Origin: Hwangdonia seohaensis
Lineage (GTDB): Bacteria > Bacteroidota > Bacteroidia > Flavobacteriales > Flavobacteriaceae
DNA: 64,000 nt
Assembly (NCBI RefSeq): GCF_031932625.1
Contig: NZ_JAVSCK010000003.1
Span: 186,001-250,000 of the forward strand
Direction: 5' to 3'
A program made the position numbers and the translations under genes. Positions 25,949 through 34,872 of this stretch are shown here, piece after piece (position 1 is the first letter of the stretch; each line of letters opens with the position of its first letter). Under the pieces are notes generated by a model that was not told the DNA's origin, ran no database searches, and was given only the letters and a program-made list of their open reading frames with translations.

Positions 25949-26656
25949 TTATTTTAAATGATTTAATTGTGTGCCCGACGCGATTTCGTAGGGTGTTTTG
26001 TTATACTCGAAGATTCGCGCTTCTAAGTTGCCTTTCAACACTATGGAATCGCCTTTAACGTGCAGCCAGCTGCCTTCGCGCAAACCAATTACGGGTGGTG
26101 TATTGTAGCTCTGAAATTCTTTAATCCGCGTTTCGCGGGTTTCGCCCATGTGTTTGCTGTTCGTATCGGGGTCTAAATAATGCGGATTTATATTAAAAGG
26201 CAGCATGCCCAAAGTATTAAAACTGGGCGGATAAACAATGGGCATATCGTTGGATGTTTTTATGGTTAGGCCGCAAATATTGCTGCCTGCGCTTGTGCCC
26301 AAATACGGTGTGCCGTTTGTAAGGGTTTCCTTTAAAACAGCTATTAAATTATTTTTGTATAACTGACTTACCAAAACAAAGGTATTGCCACCGCCGGTAA
26401 AAATGGCTTCGGCTTTTTTTATGGCTTCAACGGGATTTTTAAACGTATGGATGCCCACTACTTTTTTACCAATTTTAGAAAATGCCGATGCGGCTTTTTC
26501 GGTATATTCATCGTGCGATATACCGCCAGGTCTGGCATAGGGTATAAACAACACCGTTTTGGCGTCTTTAAAAAAAACTGTTAATTCATCTAAAATATAT
26601 TCCAAATATCCGCTTCCGTGAACTGTAGAAGTGCTGGCTATTATTAGGTTTCTCAT
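25949..26656 (-). CDS. pepE: Dipeptidase E (alpha-aspartyl dipeptidase, peptidase S51)
   Basis: 235 residues. Cleaves dipeptides with N-terminal aspartate. The catalytic serine is in YLGTSAGSNI near residue 120, and the histidine is probably the one in INPHYLDPD. IFTGGGNTF and NDMPIVYPPSFNTLG are further PepE marks. The protein is cytoplasmic. It is divergent from the CarboxypepD_reg-like pair and probably transcribed alone. Confidence 0.93.
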   Translation of the reverse strand: MRNLIIASTSTVHGSGYLEYILDELTVFFKDAKTVLFIPYARPGGISHDEYTEKAASAFSKIGKKVVGIHTFKNPVEAIKKAEAIFTGGGNTFVLVSQLYKNNLIAVLKETLTNGTPYLGTSAGSNICGLTIKTSNDMPIVYPPSFNTLGMLPFNINPHYLDPDTNSKHMGETRETRIKEFQSYNTPPVIGLREGSWLHVKGDSIVLKGNLEARIFEYNKTPYEIASGTQLNHLK

Positions 26657-26771
26657 CTTATTTTGTATATTAGGTAAAAGTAATGAAATGTAGGATTTAA
26701 CAAAAGTTTAAAGCGGTTTTTCATTTTATTTAAGATTTGAAACGCTTTCTTTATAAAGTAAATTAAACGTA

Positions 26772-27572
26772 TTGAAACAACTACTACTTATTTTTATATT
26801 AATTTTTTCCTGTGATTTAGTTATGGGGCAGGATATTGAGCGCGTTGAGGTTAACGGAATTATTCTTGCAGTTAACAGCGATGTGGAAAATATAACGGTT
26901 TACAATACGTCGTCCAATAAAGGAACCATTACCAATGGCAACGGCGAATTTACTATTCACGTGGCTTTAAACGATATTATTGAAATTTCGGCACTGCAAT
27001 TTAAAGCCGTTTCAATCGCCATTACTAAGGACGTTATAGCCTCCAAACAATTAAAAATTTATTTGGCCGAACATGTTAATCAATTAGATGCTGTGTTGTT
27101 GTCCACAGGGCTTTCGGGTGATTTGGTTACCGATATTGATAATGCTGAAGAATTGCCCAAAATAGAACTCGATTTGGGAAACATGAATGCTTTGGAGTAT
27201 TTTGACGATAACGCCTTTAATAACAATATAGTTAGGAATGAATTAAATAGAATTGTAAGCACAGGACAGTTTTACAACGGTATAGACTTTGCGACGATAT
27301 TTGGTTTGAACAGGTTGTTGAAACGTAAAAACAAAAAAAAGGATTTTTATAAGAAAGATGAAAAACCAAAAGACTTATTGGATGTTTATACCCATGAATT
27401 TATTAGTAAAGCCTGTAATATTCCGTTTGAAAAAGTAGACTTGTTTGTAGCGTTTATTGAAACCAATGGCATTAAAGAGGAATTGTATAAACCCGAAAAC
27501 GAAGTGTATTTAATCGAGTTTTTGATTCAGCAAAGCAAAGAATTTTTGACGTTGAAAGATGCAAAACATTAA
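26772..27572 (+). CDS. CarboxypepD_reg-like domain protein, first of a tandem pair
   Basis: 266 residues. The start is TTG at 26772: an in-frame TAA lies five codons upstream and no ATG is near. A signal peptide (about 1-19, ending VMGQ) leads into a beta-sandwich of the carboxypeptidase regulatory type: VENITVYNTSSNKGTITN, GEFTIHVALNDIIEIS and LKIYLAEHVNQLDAVLL. The second half is helical and highly charged (LLKRKNKKKDFYKK). It overlaps the next gene by 14 bp, and the two proteins are paralogues (both have a SGDL motif after the domain). Such proteins are thought to act in the cell envelope; the exact role is unknown. Confidence 0.8.
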   Translation: MKQLLLIFILIFSCDLVMGQDIERVEVNGIILAVNSDVENITVYNTSSNKGTITNGNGEFTIHVALNDIIEISALQFKAVSIAITKDVIASKQLKIYLAEHVNQLDAVLLSTGLSGDLVTDIDNAEELPKIELDLGNMNALEYFDDNAFNNNIVRNELNRIVSTGQFYNGIDFATIFGLNRLLKRKNKKKDFYKKDEKPKDLLDVYTHEFISKACNIPFEKVDLFVAFIETNGIKEELYKPENEVYLIEFLIQQSKEFLTLKDAKH

Positions 27573-28359
27573 ATACCTTACTTTTTTATTACTGTTGTTT
27601 GGTTTTAAAGTGGCCGTTTCGCAATCCGTTGAAATTTACGGAAAAGTTGAAAGTGATGTGGGTGTTGAAAATATTCACGTTATAAATAAAACGGCCCAAG
27701 TTTTTACCACAACCAATAAACGAGGCGAGTTTAAAATTACTGCAAAGTTGAACGATACGCTTGTGTTTTCGTCCGTTCAGCACATTCCAAAATATATGGT
27801 TGTTGGTAATCATACCATTTTAAATAGAACATTGACCGTAAAATTAAAAGAGCAAATAAACGAGTTGGGAGAAGTGTTGGTGGGCAAAATATTATCAGGA
27901 GATTTGCTTTTGGATATTGAACAGATTGAAGGCGAACCACCCATTAATTTTTACGATGTTGGTATTCCGGGATACACCGGTAAACTGGCTACTCAAAGCG
28001 AACGTCGATTGCACGAAGCGGGAGAGTTTAAACCAAAAATGCTTTTGGGGCTTTTAGGTGGTGGAATTCCTTTAAACCCTATATTAAATGGTATTTCAGG
28101 TAGAACAAAAGAGCTTAAAAACCGCGTTGAAATAGAGGCTAAAGAAGCCTTGTTGGAACGTATAAAATCGCGATTGCAGAAAGATTTTTTAGCTTTAAAT
28201 GAACTGGAAGCCGATAAAGTTGCAGATTTTTTCTATTTCTGCGCAGATGATGCTGGTTTTATGGAACGCTGCAACGGCAAGACCGATATTGAAATTCTTG
28301 AATTTTTACAAGAAAAATTAAAAGCCTATAAAGCCAATCTTGAATTGGTTACCGATTGA
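27559..28359 (+). CDS. CarboxypepD_reg-like domain protein, second of a tandem pair
   Basis: 266 residues, the same length as its upstream paralogue, which it overlaps by 14 bp. It has a signal peptide (ending VAVSQS), then the regulatory-type beta domain (VENIHVINKTAQVFTTTN, GEFKITAKLNDTLVFS) and a helical C-terminal half with ISGRTKELKNRVEIEAKEAL. The ATG lies within the end of the first gene, which suggests translational coupling. Element copy D follows its stop codon by 18 bp. Function unknown. Confidence 0.8.
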   Translation: MQNIKYLTFLLLLFGFKVAVSQSVEIYGKVESDVGVENIHVINKTAQVFTTTNKRGEFKITAKLNDTLVFSSVQHIPKYMVVGNHTILNRTLTVKLKEQINELGEVLVGKILSGDLLLDIEQIEGEPPINFYDVGIPGYTGKLATQSERRLHEAGEFKPKMLLGLLGGGIPLNPILNGISGRTKELKNRVEIEAKEALLERIKSRLQKDFLALNELEADKVADFFYFCADDAGFMERCNGKTDIEILEFLQEKLKAYKANLELVTD

Positions 28360-28377
28360 TTTTAAGTTGTGAAGCTC

Positions 28378-28470
28378 GCATTGGGGATAGTAGCCCCTCT
28401 GCAAGCTCGGGATAAACTTCTAGCCGACCTCTTGCCTTGAGAGGCGTCGAAGGGTTGGGGCAATACCCAA
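28378..28470 (+). ncRNA. Dispersed structured element, copy D (degenerate)
   Basis: A diverged member: GCATTGGGGATAGTAG, then CTAGCCGACCTCTTGCC, and CAATACCCAAA at the end. The outer stem keeps five of six pairs (GCATTG / CAATAC with one C-A mismatch). The second hairpin holds a GGCGTCGAAGGG palindrome. Confidence 0.45.
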
Positions 28471-28553
28471 ATTATTAACCTATTTTTTTGGAATGCTTTT
28501 TGAAAAGTAAATACAAGTTTCAAAATAATTACTTTAGCAAAAAAAAAACAGAC

Positions 28554-29057
28554 ATGCCATTTTCAAAGTCTTTTTTATTCCTTTTAATAATTCCGCTTTT
28601 GGGCTTTAGCGCAATGCATAAATATTATGTGAGCGTCACGCAAATAAATTATGTAAAAGAGAAGGCTTCTGTACAAATAATATCGCGGATTTTTATTGAC
28701 GATTTCGAAAATGTTTTGCGCAAACGTTACGATGAAAACATAACCTTGGCAGGCAAAAACGAACCGAAAACGGTAGATGCTTATATTGAGCGTTACTTAA
28801 GCGAAAAAATTAAAATAAAAATTAATGATGAAACTGCAAAAATCAGCTTTATTGGAAAAGAATACAGCGGCGATATTATGCAATGTTACTTGGAAATTGA
28901 AGGTGTTAAGGCCATTAAAACGTTTCAAATTACAAACCAATTGCTGTTTGATTTATTTGAAGAACAGCAAAATATTGTTAAAACAAAAATAAACGAGACA
29001 CATAAAAGCTTTTTGTTTATTCTTCAAAAAGACCACGCTTTGTTAAACTTTGATTAA
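28554..29057 (+). CDS. DUF6702 family protein
   Basis: 167 residues from MPFSKSFLFLL; a start 66 nt upstream would put the signal peptide inside the protein, so the ATG at 28554 is used. The signal peptide ends near FSAMHKYYVS. The mature part has the family pattern HKYYVSVTQINYV, SVQIISRIFIDDFE and MQCYLEIEGV. The family is common upstream of M1 peptidase genes in flavobacteria, as here (107 bp apart). Function unknown; probably periplasmic. Confidence 0.8.
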   Translation: MPFSKSFLFLLIIPLLGFSAMHKYYVSVTQINYVKEKASVQIISRIFIDDFENVLRKRYDENITLAGKNEPKTVDAYIERYLSEKIKIKINDETAKISFIGKEYSGDIMQCYLEIEGVKAIKTFQITNQLLFDLFEEQQNIVKTKINETHKSFLFILQKDHALLNFD

Positions 29058-29164
29058 AATAAAGTTAAAACTCTTTTAAATTTACTATTTTCGAGCGTTT
29101 TTTATGATCATACTTTTATCTGAAAAACGCAATTCTTTAAATTATAAATGTTATTAAATTGAAC

Positions 29165-31468
29165 ATGAAAAAAATTGCCTATTACTTTTTGTCCGTAGTA
29201 TTTATTACTTCAGGGGTTTTTGCTCAAAATCAAGAGCAACAAGAGCGCAAAAAAGGACATACAAACACCAATAAATTTAAGCAATTGTACGATGAGTTTT
29301 CAACTCCAAATATGTACAGAGCGGCGTCGGGCGCACCGGGTGTAGCTTATTATCAGCAGCAAGCCGATTATAAAATGGATATTGTTTTAGACGATAAAAA
29401 CGCTAGGTTATCTGGTTTTGAAACCATTACCTATACCAATAATTCGCCTGATGTTTTAAAATATCTTTGGGTACAATTAGACCAAAACCAACGTGCCAAA
29501 GACTCCAAATCGCCACTTATAGAAAGCAGTGGTGTGGCTCCGGTTTTAACGCCTTCACAATTCGCAAATGATTACATTAAAGGGCCTTTGGAACGAGGCT
29601 TTAATATCGAGGAAGTTAAAGATGCCAACGGCAAGCCTTTAACATATATGATTAATAGAACCATGATGCGTGTGGAATTGCCAAAAGCCATGAAATCCGG
29701 CGATAAATTCTCGTTTTCCATTAAATGGTGGTACAACATCAACAATCACGTGGTTGAAGACGGACGCTCGGGTTATGAGTATTTCCCGGAAGATGGAAAT
29801 AGAGCTTATGTAATCGCGCAGTTTTTCCCAAGAATGGCGGTTTATAATGATGTAGAAGGCTGGCAGAATTCGCAATTTTGGGGACGCGATGAGTTCGCTT
29901 TACCATTTGGCGATTACGAAGTAAACATCACCGTGCCGGCAGACCATATTTTAGATGCCACAGGGAAACTTCTTAACAGGAAGGAAGTGTTTACAAAAAC
30001 GATGATGGAACGTTACGAGCGAGCAAAAAAATCGTATACCGAACCTGTTATTATTGTAAACCAAGCCGAAGCTGAGGCGGCGGAAAAAGGATTTTCAAAC
30101 CAAACCAAAACCTGGAAATTTAAAGCGGAAAACGTACGTGACTATGGTTTTGCAACATCAAGAAAATTTATTTGGGACATGATGGCCGTTAAAATTGGCG
30201 ATAAAGATGTTATGGCGGTATCTATGTATCCAAAAGAAGGTAATCCGTTGTGGGAAGAATGGTCCACTAAAGCTGTTGCCAGCACCTTGGAAACCTATTC
30301 CAGAATGACATTTGATTACCCGTACCACAAAGCTATATCGGTACATGCCGATCAACAAGGTATGGAATACCCCATGATTTGCTGGAATTACGGCAGACCC
30401 GATGAAGATGGTAATTATAGCGACCGTACAAAATATGGCATGATGGGCGTTATTATCCACGAGGTTGGTCATAACTTTTTTCCTATGATTGTAAATAGCG
30501 ACGAACGCCAGTGGACATGGATGGACGAAGGCTTAAATACGTTTTTACAATATGTGGCGGAACAGGATTTTGGTGAAAAACACCCAAAAGCATTATCGCC
30601 TCAACACGAAAGCTTCCCGTCCGATCGTGGACCAGCACATTTAATTGTACCATATATGGGCGGTAACCAAGATTATATTGCTCCAATAATGACCAAAGGG
30701 TTAAATACCTATCAATTTGGAAACAATGCATACGGAAAACCGGCCACGGCCTTAAATATTTTAAGGGAAACCGTTATGGGTCGCGAACTATTCGATTATG
30801 CATTTAAGGAATACGCGAACCGTTGGATGTTTAAACACCCAACACCAGAAGATTTTTTCAGAACGATGGAAGATGCTTCGGCTTTCGATTTGGACTGGTT
30901 TTGGAGAGGTTGGTTTTACACTACCGATTGGGTTGATATAGGTATAAAAGAAGTAAAGAAATACTATGTGTCATCCGAACCTAATGCTTATATGATAGAA
31001 TTTATGAAGGAAAGAGGTATTAGTGAAAACCAATTAAGGCCATTGGTATACATGGTTGAAGAAGGTAGCGAAGACTTTAAAGAGGACATGAAAAACCAAA
31101 CACCAAGTGAAGCACTGTCTGTAAAAGAATACATTATGGATAATTTTACGCCAGAAGAACAAAAAAGCATCAAGTCTCCAAAGTATTTCTATAACATTAC
31201 CTTCGAAAAACCAGGTGGTTTGGTTATGCCTATTATTGTAGAGTACACTTATGCCGATGGCACTTCGAAAACCGAAACCTATCCAGCTCAAATTTGGAGG
31301 TTTAACGATAACGAAGTCAAAAAAGCCATCGCTTCGGAAAAAGAAATTGTAAATATTAAAGTAGACCCGAATTTAGAAACTGCGGATATTGATACTTCAA
31401 ACAATTCTTGGCCTAAAGAAGTTACGCAAAGCCAATTCGATCAATTTAAGGACAAAATAAACGGATAA
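29165..31468 (+). CDS. M1 family zinc metallopeptidase (aminopeptidase N-like)
   Basis: 767 residues with a signal peptide ending at VFAQ. The N-terminal beta domain contains LSGFETITYTNNSPD; the substrate-binding GxMEN loop reads QGMEYPM; the zinc site is HEVGHNFFP with the distal Glu in WMDEGLNTF, 18 residues on. Export implies that it trims peptides in the periplasm or at the surface. The start is the ATG at 29165; the TTG two codons earlier is not used. A terminator follows directly. Many flavobacteria have this gene next to DUF6702. Confidence 0.92.
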   Translation: MKKIAYYFLSVVFITSGVFAQNQEQQERKKGHTNTNKFKQLYDEFSTPNMYRAASGAPGVAYYQQQADYKMDIVLDDKNARLSGFETITYTNNSPDVLKYLWVQLDQNQRAKDSKSPLIESSGVAPVLTPSQFANDYIKGPLERGFNIEEVKDANGKPLTYMINRTMMRVELPKAMKSGDKFSFSIKWWYNINNHVVEDGRSGYEYFPEDGNRAYVIAQFFPRMAVYNDVEGWQNSQFWGRDEFALPFGDYEVNITVPADHILDATGKLLNRKEVFTKTMMERYERAKKSYTEPVIIVNQAEAEAAEKGFSNQTKTWKFKAENVRDYGFATSRKFIWDMMAVKIGDKDVMAVSMYPKEGNPLWEEWSTKAVASTLETYSRMTFDYPYHKAISVHADQQGMEYPMICWNYGRPDEDGNYSDRTKYGMMGVIIHEVGHNFFPMIVNSDERQWTWMDEGLNTFLQYVAEQDFGEKHPKALSPQHESFPSDRGPAHLIVPYMGGNQDYIAPIMTKGLNTYQFGNNAYGKPATALNILRETVMGRELFDYAFKEYANRWMFKHPTPEDFFRTMEDASAFDLDWFWRGWFYTTDWVDIGIKEVKKYYVSSEPNAYMIEFMKERGISENQLRPLVYMVEEGSEDFKEDMKNQTPSEALSVKEYIMDNFTPEEQKSIKSPKYFYNITFEKPGGLVMPIIVEYTYADGTSKTETYPAQIWRFNDNEVKKAIASEKEIVNIKVDPNLETADIDTSNNSWPKEVTQSQFDQFKDKING

Positions 31469-31480
31469 AAAAATAAAAAA

Positions 31481-31508
31481 GGCCAACTTTATAAGTTGGC
31501 TTTTTTTA
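31481..31508 (+). terminator. Terminator of the M1 peptidase gene
   Basis: Stem GCCAACTT / AAGTTGGC with a T-tract; a textbook intrinsic terminator 12 nt after the stop codon. Confidence 0.9.
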
Positions 31509-31525
31509 TTCTAACAAACACTCAC

Positions 31526-31533
31526 TATATTTG
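31526..31533 (+). promoter_or_regulatory. -7 box (TATATTTG) of tatA
   Basis: A perfect match. The GTG start follows 4 nt later, so the transcript is probably leaderless. Confidence 0.6.
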
Positions 31534-31537
31534 TATT

Positions 31538-31825
31538 GTGATATATCAACCTACATTTCTATTTATAAGCGGTGCAGAAATAGCCTTTATACTATTTATT
31601 GTCATCATGGTTTTTGGTGCCGACAAGCTGCCTGAAATAGCCCGTGGTTTGGGTAAAGGCATGCGTACACTTAAAGATGCCACCAACGATATTAAACAAG
31701 AAATTACCAAAACCGTCGAAAAGAACGGTATAGACACTAGCATCACTACCGATGTGAAAAAAGAGCTCGATAAAGTAAAAGACGATTTAGAGGATTTTTC
31801 AGGCTCGGTAAAACGTAAGTTTTAA
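31538..31825 (+). CDS. tatA: Sec-independent protein translocase TatA/TatE
   Basis: 95 residues. One N-terminal membrane helix (LFISGAEIAFILFIVIMVFG) is followed by the hinge and amphipathic helix LPEIARGLGKGMRTLKDA, as in TatA. The Tat system exports folded proteins, and TatA forms the size-variable pore. No tatC lies in the window. The reading frame is open further upstream, but that part overlaps the terminator and the -7 box, so the GTG at 31538 is chosen. The C-terminal tail is charged and helical. Confidence 0.88.
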   Translation: MIYQPTFLFISGAEIAFILFIVIMVFGADKLPEIARGLGKGMRTLKDATNDIKQEITKTVEKNGIDTSITTDVKKELDKVKDDLEDFSGSVKRKF

Positions 31826-31956
31826 TACAATTCCTTTAGTTTTCATAACGTTTTTTATCTCTTTGTCGGAAAAAGACTGTTTTATGACGAGTATTTTTAT
31901 TCCTATCGAGGAAAAGAAATACTTTAAAAGTCCCAAACCTATAATTTTCGTAAAAC

Positions 31957-34224
31957 ATGAAAACAAACCTACTTGTAGTTTTTCTGTTAGTTACCTCCGT
32001 GATCTTTGGTAAAACAGATAGAGATATCATAAAAGAAATCGATAAAAAAAATGCGTCTGCATTAATTCTATTCAACAATCAGCAAATAGTAAAGTCCTTT
32101 AAAGAATTTATTCATGCCAAAGCATTGTCAGATTCTATTCAAGACAATTATGGAAGTGCCACAGCCAATTTTCACTTAGGTAATATTTATTATTTAATGG
32201 AAAATTATAAGTCTGCCCAAGAGCATTACCAATTAACATTAGATGTTTTAAAAGAGATTGATGATGATTACTTGGTTTCCAGTTCTTATCTAAACCTAGC
32301 TAAAATATTTAGAGACCAGAATAACCACGATAAAAGCATTGAATATTTTGAGAAAGCTCTTCGGTTTTCGGTAGCCAAAAGAAATTTACCTGCTATTGAA
32401 AAAGAAAATATCCAAAACGTATATGTTGAAGCAAAGATTAATTTATGTGAATTATATATTGAAAAAAATAACCTAGACGAAGCTTTAATCAACTTATTAA
32501 AATTAGGCAGTTATCTAAAAACAGACACCATAAATTCAAGTTTAGAAGGGTATTACAATTATGTGTACGGTATTTATTATGCAAAAAAGGAGCTGTACAA
32601 TAATGCGAGTAATAAATTTAGGCAAGCCGTTTTTTTATTAAATGAAGACACCGAAGAAGTCGATTTGGATTTACTGAGTAGTATCTACATGCAACTGTCC
32701 ATTGCTTTGGCAAAATCTGGTAAAAGCACAGAGGCGTACATTACTTTATTGGAACAAAATAACTATAAAGACCAACTTTCCAACGAAGAAAAAAACAGAC
32801 AGGATTTATTAGTAAAATCCAAATTTTTAATCGAAGATTATAAAAACGAAGCAAAAACAGCTAATATAGCAAGACTACAGCAATTAGAAATAGCCAATAA
32901 ATTCAAGAAAATTAATATTGTATTTTTTGTAACGTTGTTGCTGTTGGTGGTTTCATTCATCGTTATTTATAAAAGTTATAGCTCAAAAATAAAATTAAGT
33001 AAAACGCTAAAGCTAAAAAACAGCGAATTACAATTGGCTAAAGATGAAGCCTTAAAAACTTCGGAGTTAAAAAGCAAATTCATTTCAAACGTGTCTCATG
33101 AATTGAGAACCCCGCTATATGGCGTGGTTGGTATAACATCGCTGTTGTTAAACGAGAAAAAGAACCTTAGCGAACGCGACCGAAAATATTTAAATTCGCT
33201 TAAATATTCAGGAGATTACCTTTTAAATTTAGTTAATGATATTTTACAAGCCAATAAAATGGAAGCTCAAAAAATAGAGCTTAAAAATGTGTCGGTAAAT
33301 ATAAAATCCTTAATGCAGCGTATAGTTGATTCTTTTGAATATAGATTACAAGAATCGAATAATCGAATTAAATTGTCTATGGACGAAGGCATTCCAGAGT
33401 ACGTTAAAGTTGATAAAGTTAGAATGTCTCAGGTTTTACTAAATTTAATTGGAAATAGTATAAAATTCACTGAAAGTGGTGTTATTGATTTGAGAATAAA
33501 ATTATTAAACTTAGGAGATGAAAAAGTGAGTTTGCGTTTCGAAATTGAAGATAATGGTAAAGGAATTCCACAAGATAAATTTAAAACCATTTTCGATAAT
33601 TTTTCTCAATTAGGAAATGAAAGCAATACCAATTATCAAGGCACAGGCTTAGGGCTTTCCATAACCAAAAACATCATTCAATTATTTGAAAGCCAAATAG
33701 AGCTAGAAAGTGAAGTGGGTAAAGGAACCAAATTTAGCTTTAACGTAGATTTTGAAATAGACCAAGAAAGCAAGACCATAGTAGACCTAAATGCATCTAA
33801 AAAGGTGGAATTAATTACAGGTAACAAGTTTAAGGTTTTAATAGTTGAAGATAATAAGATAAACCAAATTGTGACTAAAAACCTATTGGTTAAGCAAAAT
33901 TACGTTTGCGACATTGTAGATAACGGCTTAGAGGCAGTTGAGAGGATGCAAGCTAAAAACAATTATGATCTTATTTTAATGGATATTAATATGCCTATTA
34001 TGAATGGTAATGATGCAACAGTGGCCATTAGGAAGTTTAATAAAGAGATACCTATTATTGCTTTAACTGCTGCCGATATAGAGGAAGTTAAACAAGATTT
34101 CGATATTATAGGGTTTAACGATATTATAACCAAACCTTTTGATAACTATGAGTTTTTTCAAACGATAGCGTCTCACATTCAAAATTCGAATTCGTGTGAA
34201 GTAAAATTGGTTAAGGCATCTTAA
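31957..34224 (+). CDS. TPR-containing hybrid histidine kinase/response regulator
   Basis: 755 residues. A signal peptide, then TPR repeats (about 60-290; for example DNYGSATANFHLGNIYYLM), one membrane helix (FFVTLLLLVVSFIVIY), a coiled segment, a HisKA domain with phospho-accepting His in FISNVSHELRTPLYG, a HATPase domain (NLIGNSIKFT, DNGKGIPQDKF, GTGLGLSI), and a C-terminal receiver (VLIVEDNKIN, DLILMDINMP, KPF). The periplasmic TPR part probably senses a ligand or protein. No DNA-binding output domain is present. It is closely similar in layout to the gene at 49850-52087. Stop codons of this gene and the convergent O-methyltransferase are 3 bp apart. Confidence 0.92.
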   Translation: MKTNLLVVFLLVTSVIFGKTDRDIIKEIDKKNASALILFNNQQIVKSFKEFIHAKALSDSIQDNYGSATANFHLGNIYYLMENYKSAQEHYQLTLDVLKEIDDDYLVSSSYLNLAKIFRDQNNHDKSIEYFEKALRFSVAKRNLPAIEKENIQNVYVEAKINLCELYIEKNNLDEALINLLKLGSYLKTDTINSSLEGYYNYVYGIYYAKKELYNNASNKFRQAVFLLNEDTEEVDLDLLSSIYMQLSIALAKSGKSTEAYITLLEQNNYKDQLSNEEKNRQDLLVKSKFLIEDYKNEAKTANIARLQQLEIANKFKKINIVFFVTLLLLVVSFIVIYKSYSSKIKLSKTLKLKNSELQLAKDEALKTSELKSKFISNVSHELRTPLYGVVGITSLLLNEKKNLSERDRKYLNSLKYSGDYLLNLVNDILQANKMEAQKIELKNVSVNIKSLMQRIVDSFEYRLQESNNRIKLSMDEGIPEYVKVDKVRMSQVLLNLIGNSIKFTESGVIDLRIKLLNLGDEKVSLRFEIEDNGKGIPQDKFKTIFDNFSQLGNESNTNYQGTGLGLSITKNIIQLFESQIELESEVGKGTKFSFNVDFEIDQESKTIVDLNASKKVELITGNKFKVLIVEDNKINQIVTKNLLVKQNYVCDIVDNGLEAVERMQAKNNYDLILMDINMPIMNGNDATVAIRKFNKEIPIIALTAADIEEVKQDFDIIGFNDIITKPFDNYEFFQTIASHIQNSNSCEVKLVKAS

Positions 34225-34227
34225 TGT

Positions 34228-34872
34228 TTAAACCTTTCTACTAATCGTCAAACCGTCTCTTATGGGTAACACTACAGTTTCAACACGTTTGTCGTTTTTT
34301 AAAAGCGCATTATATTCAATTAAAGCAGGGGTAGAGGTGTCTTCTTTTTTAAACTGGGTCTCTAAAACTTTACCGCTCCACAAAACGTTGTCGGATAAAA
34401 TAATGCCGCCGGTATTTAATTTGTCAATAATCGCGTTAAAGTAATTGGCATAGTTCTCTTTATCGGCATCAATAAAAACCAAATCAAAGGTTTTGTCAAG
34501 TTTCGGAATAATATCCAAAGCATCACCTAAATGCTGGAATATTTGATTGGCATATTCAGACTTGTTAAAATACTTTCGCTGAAAGTCAAACAGTTCTTCA
34601 TTGAGGTCAATAGTGTGGAGCTCGCCGTTTTTCTGTAAACCTTCGGCTAAACACAAAGCGGAATACCCCGTGTAGGTCCCAATTTCCAATATGTTTTTTG
34701 GATGCACTATTTTAGAAATCATACTCAATACACGCCCTTGGTAATGCCCACTTAGCATCCGAGGTTGCAATATTTTTTGATAGGTTTCCCTATTGAGTTG
34801 CTGCAGTAATTCTGGTTCGTCCTCAGAATGTTTTACTACGTAATCGTCTATGTTTTCGGGTATAAAATGCAT
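34228..34872 (-). CDS. O-methyltransferase (catechol OMT-like, class I)
   Basis: 214 residues of the cation-dependent O-methyltransferase family. The SAM site is ILEIGTYTGYSALCLAEGL; FIDADKENYANYFN carries the metal-binding Asp and a downstream Asn (LSDNVLWSGKVL). Its ATG overlaps the ACMS decarboxylase stop codon by 1 nt (TAATG), so it is the last gene of the kynurenine cluster transcript. It could act on a hydroxylated aromatic intermediate such as 3-hydroxyanthranilate, but this is inference. Confidence 0.88.
   Translation of the reverse strand: MHFIPENIDDYVVKHSEDEPELLQQLNRETYQKILQPRMLSGHYQGRVLSMISKIVHPKNILEIGTYTGYSALCLAEGLQKNGELHTIDLNEELFDFQRKYFNKSEYANQIFQHLGDALDIIPKLDKTFDLVFIDADKENYANYFNAIIDKLNTGGIILSDNVLWSGKVLETQFKKEDTSTPALIEYNALLKNDKRVETVVLPIRDGLTISRKV

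Noticed and set aside
31496..31537. Longer N-terminus for TatA
   Set aside because: It would start inside the M1 terminator stem and upstream of the -7 box.
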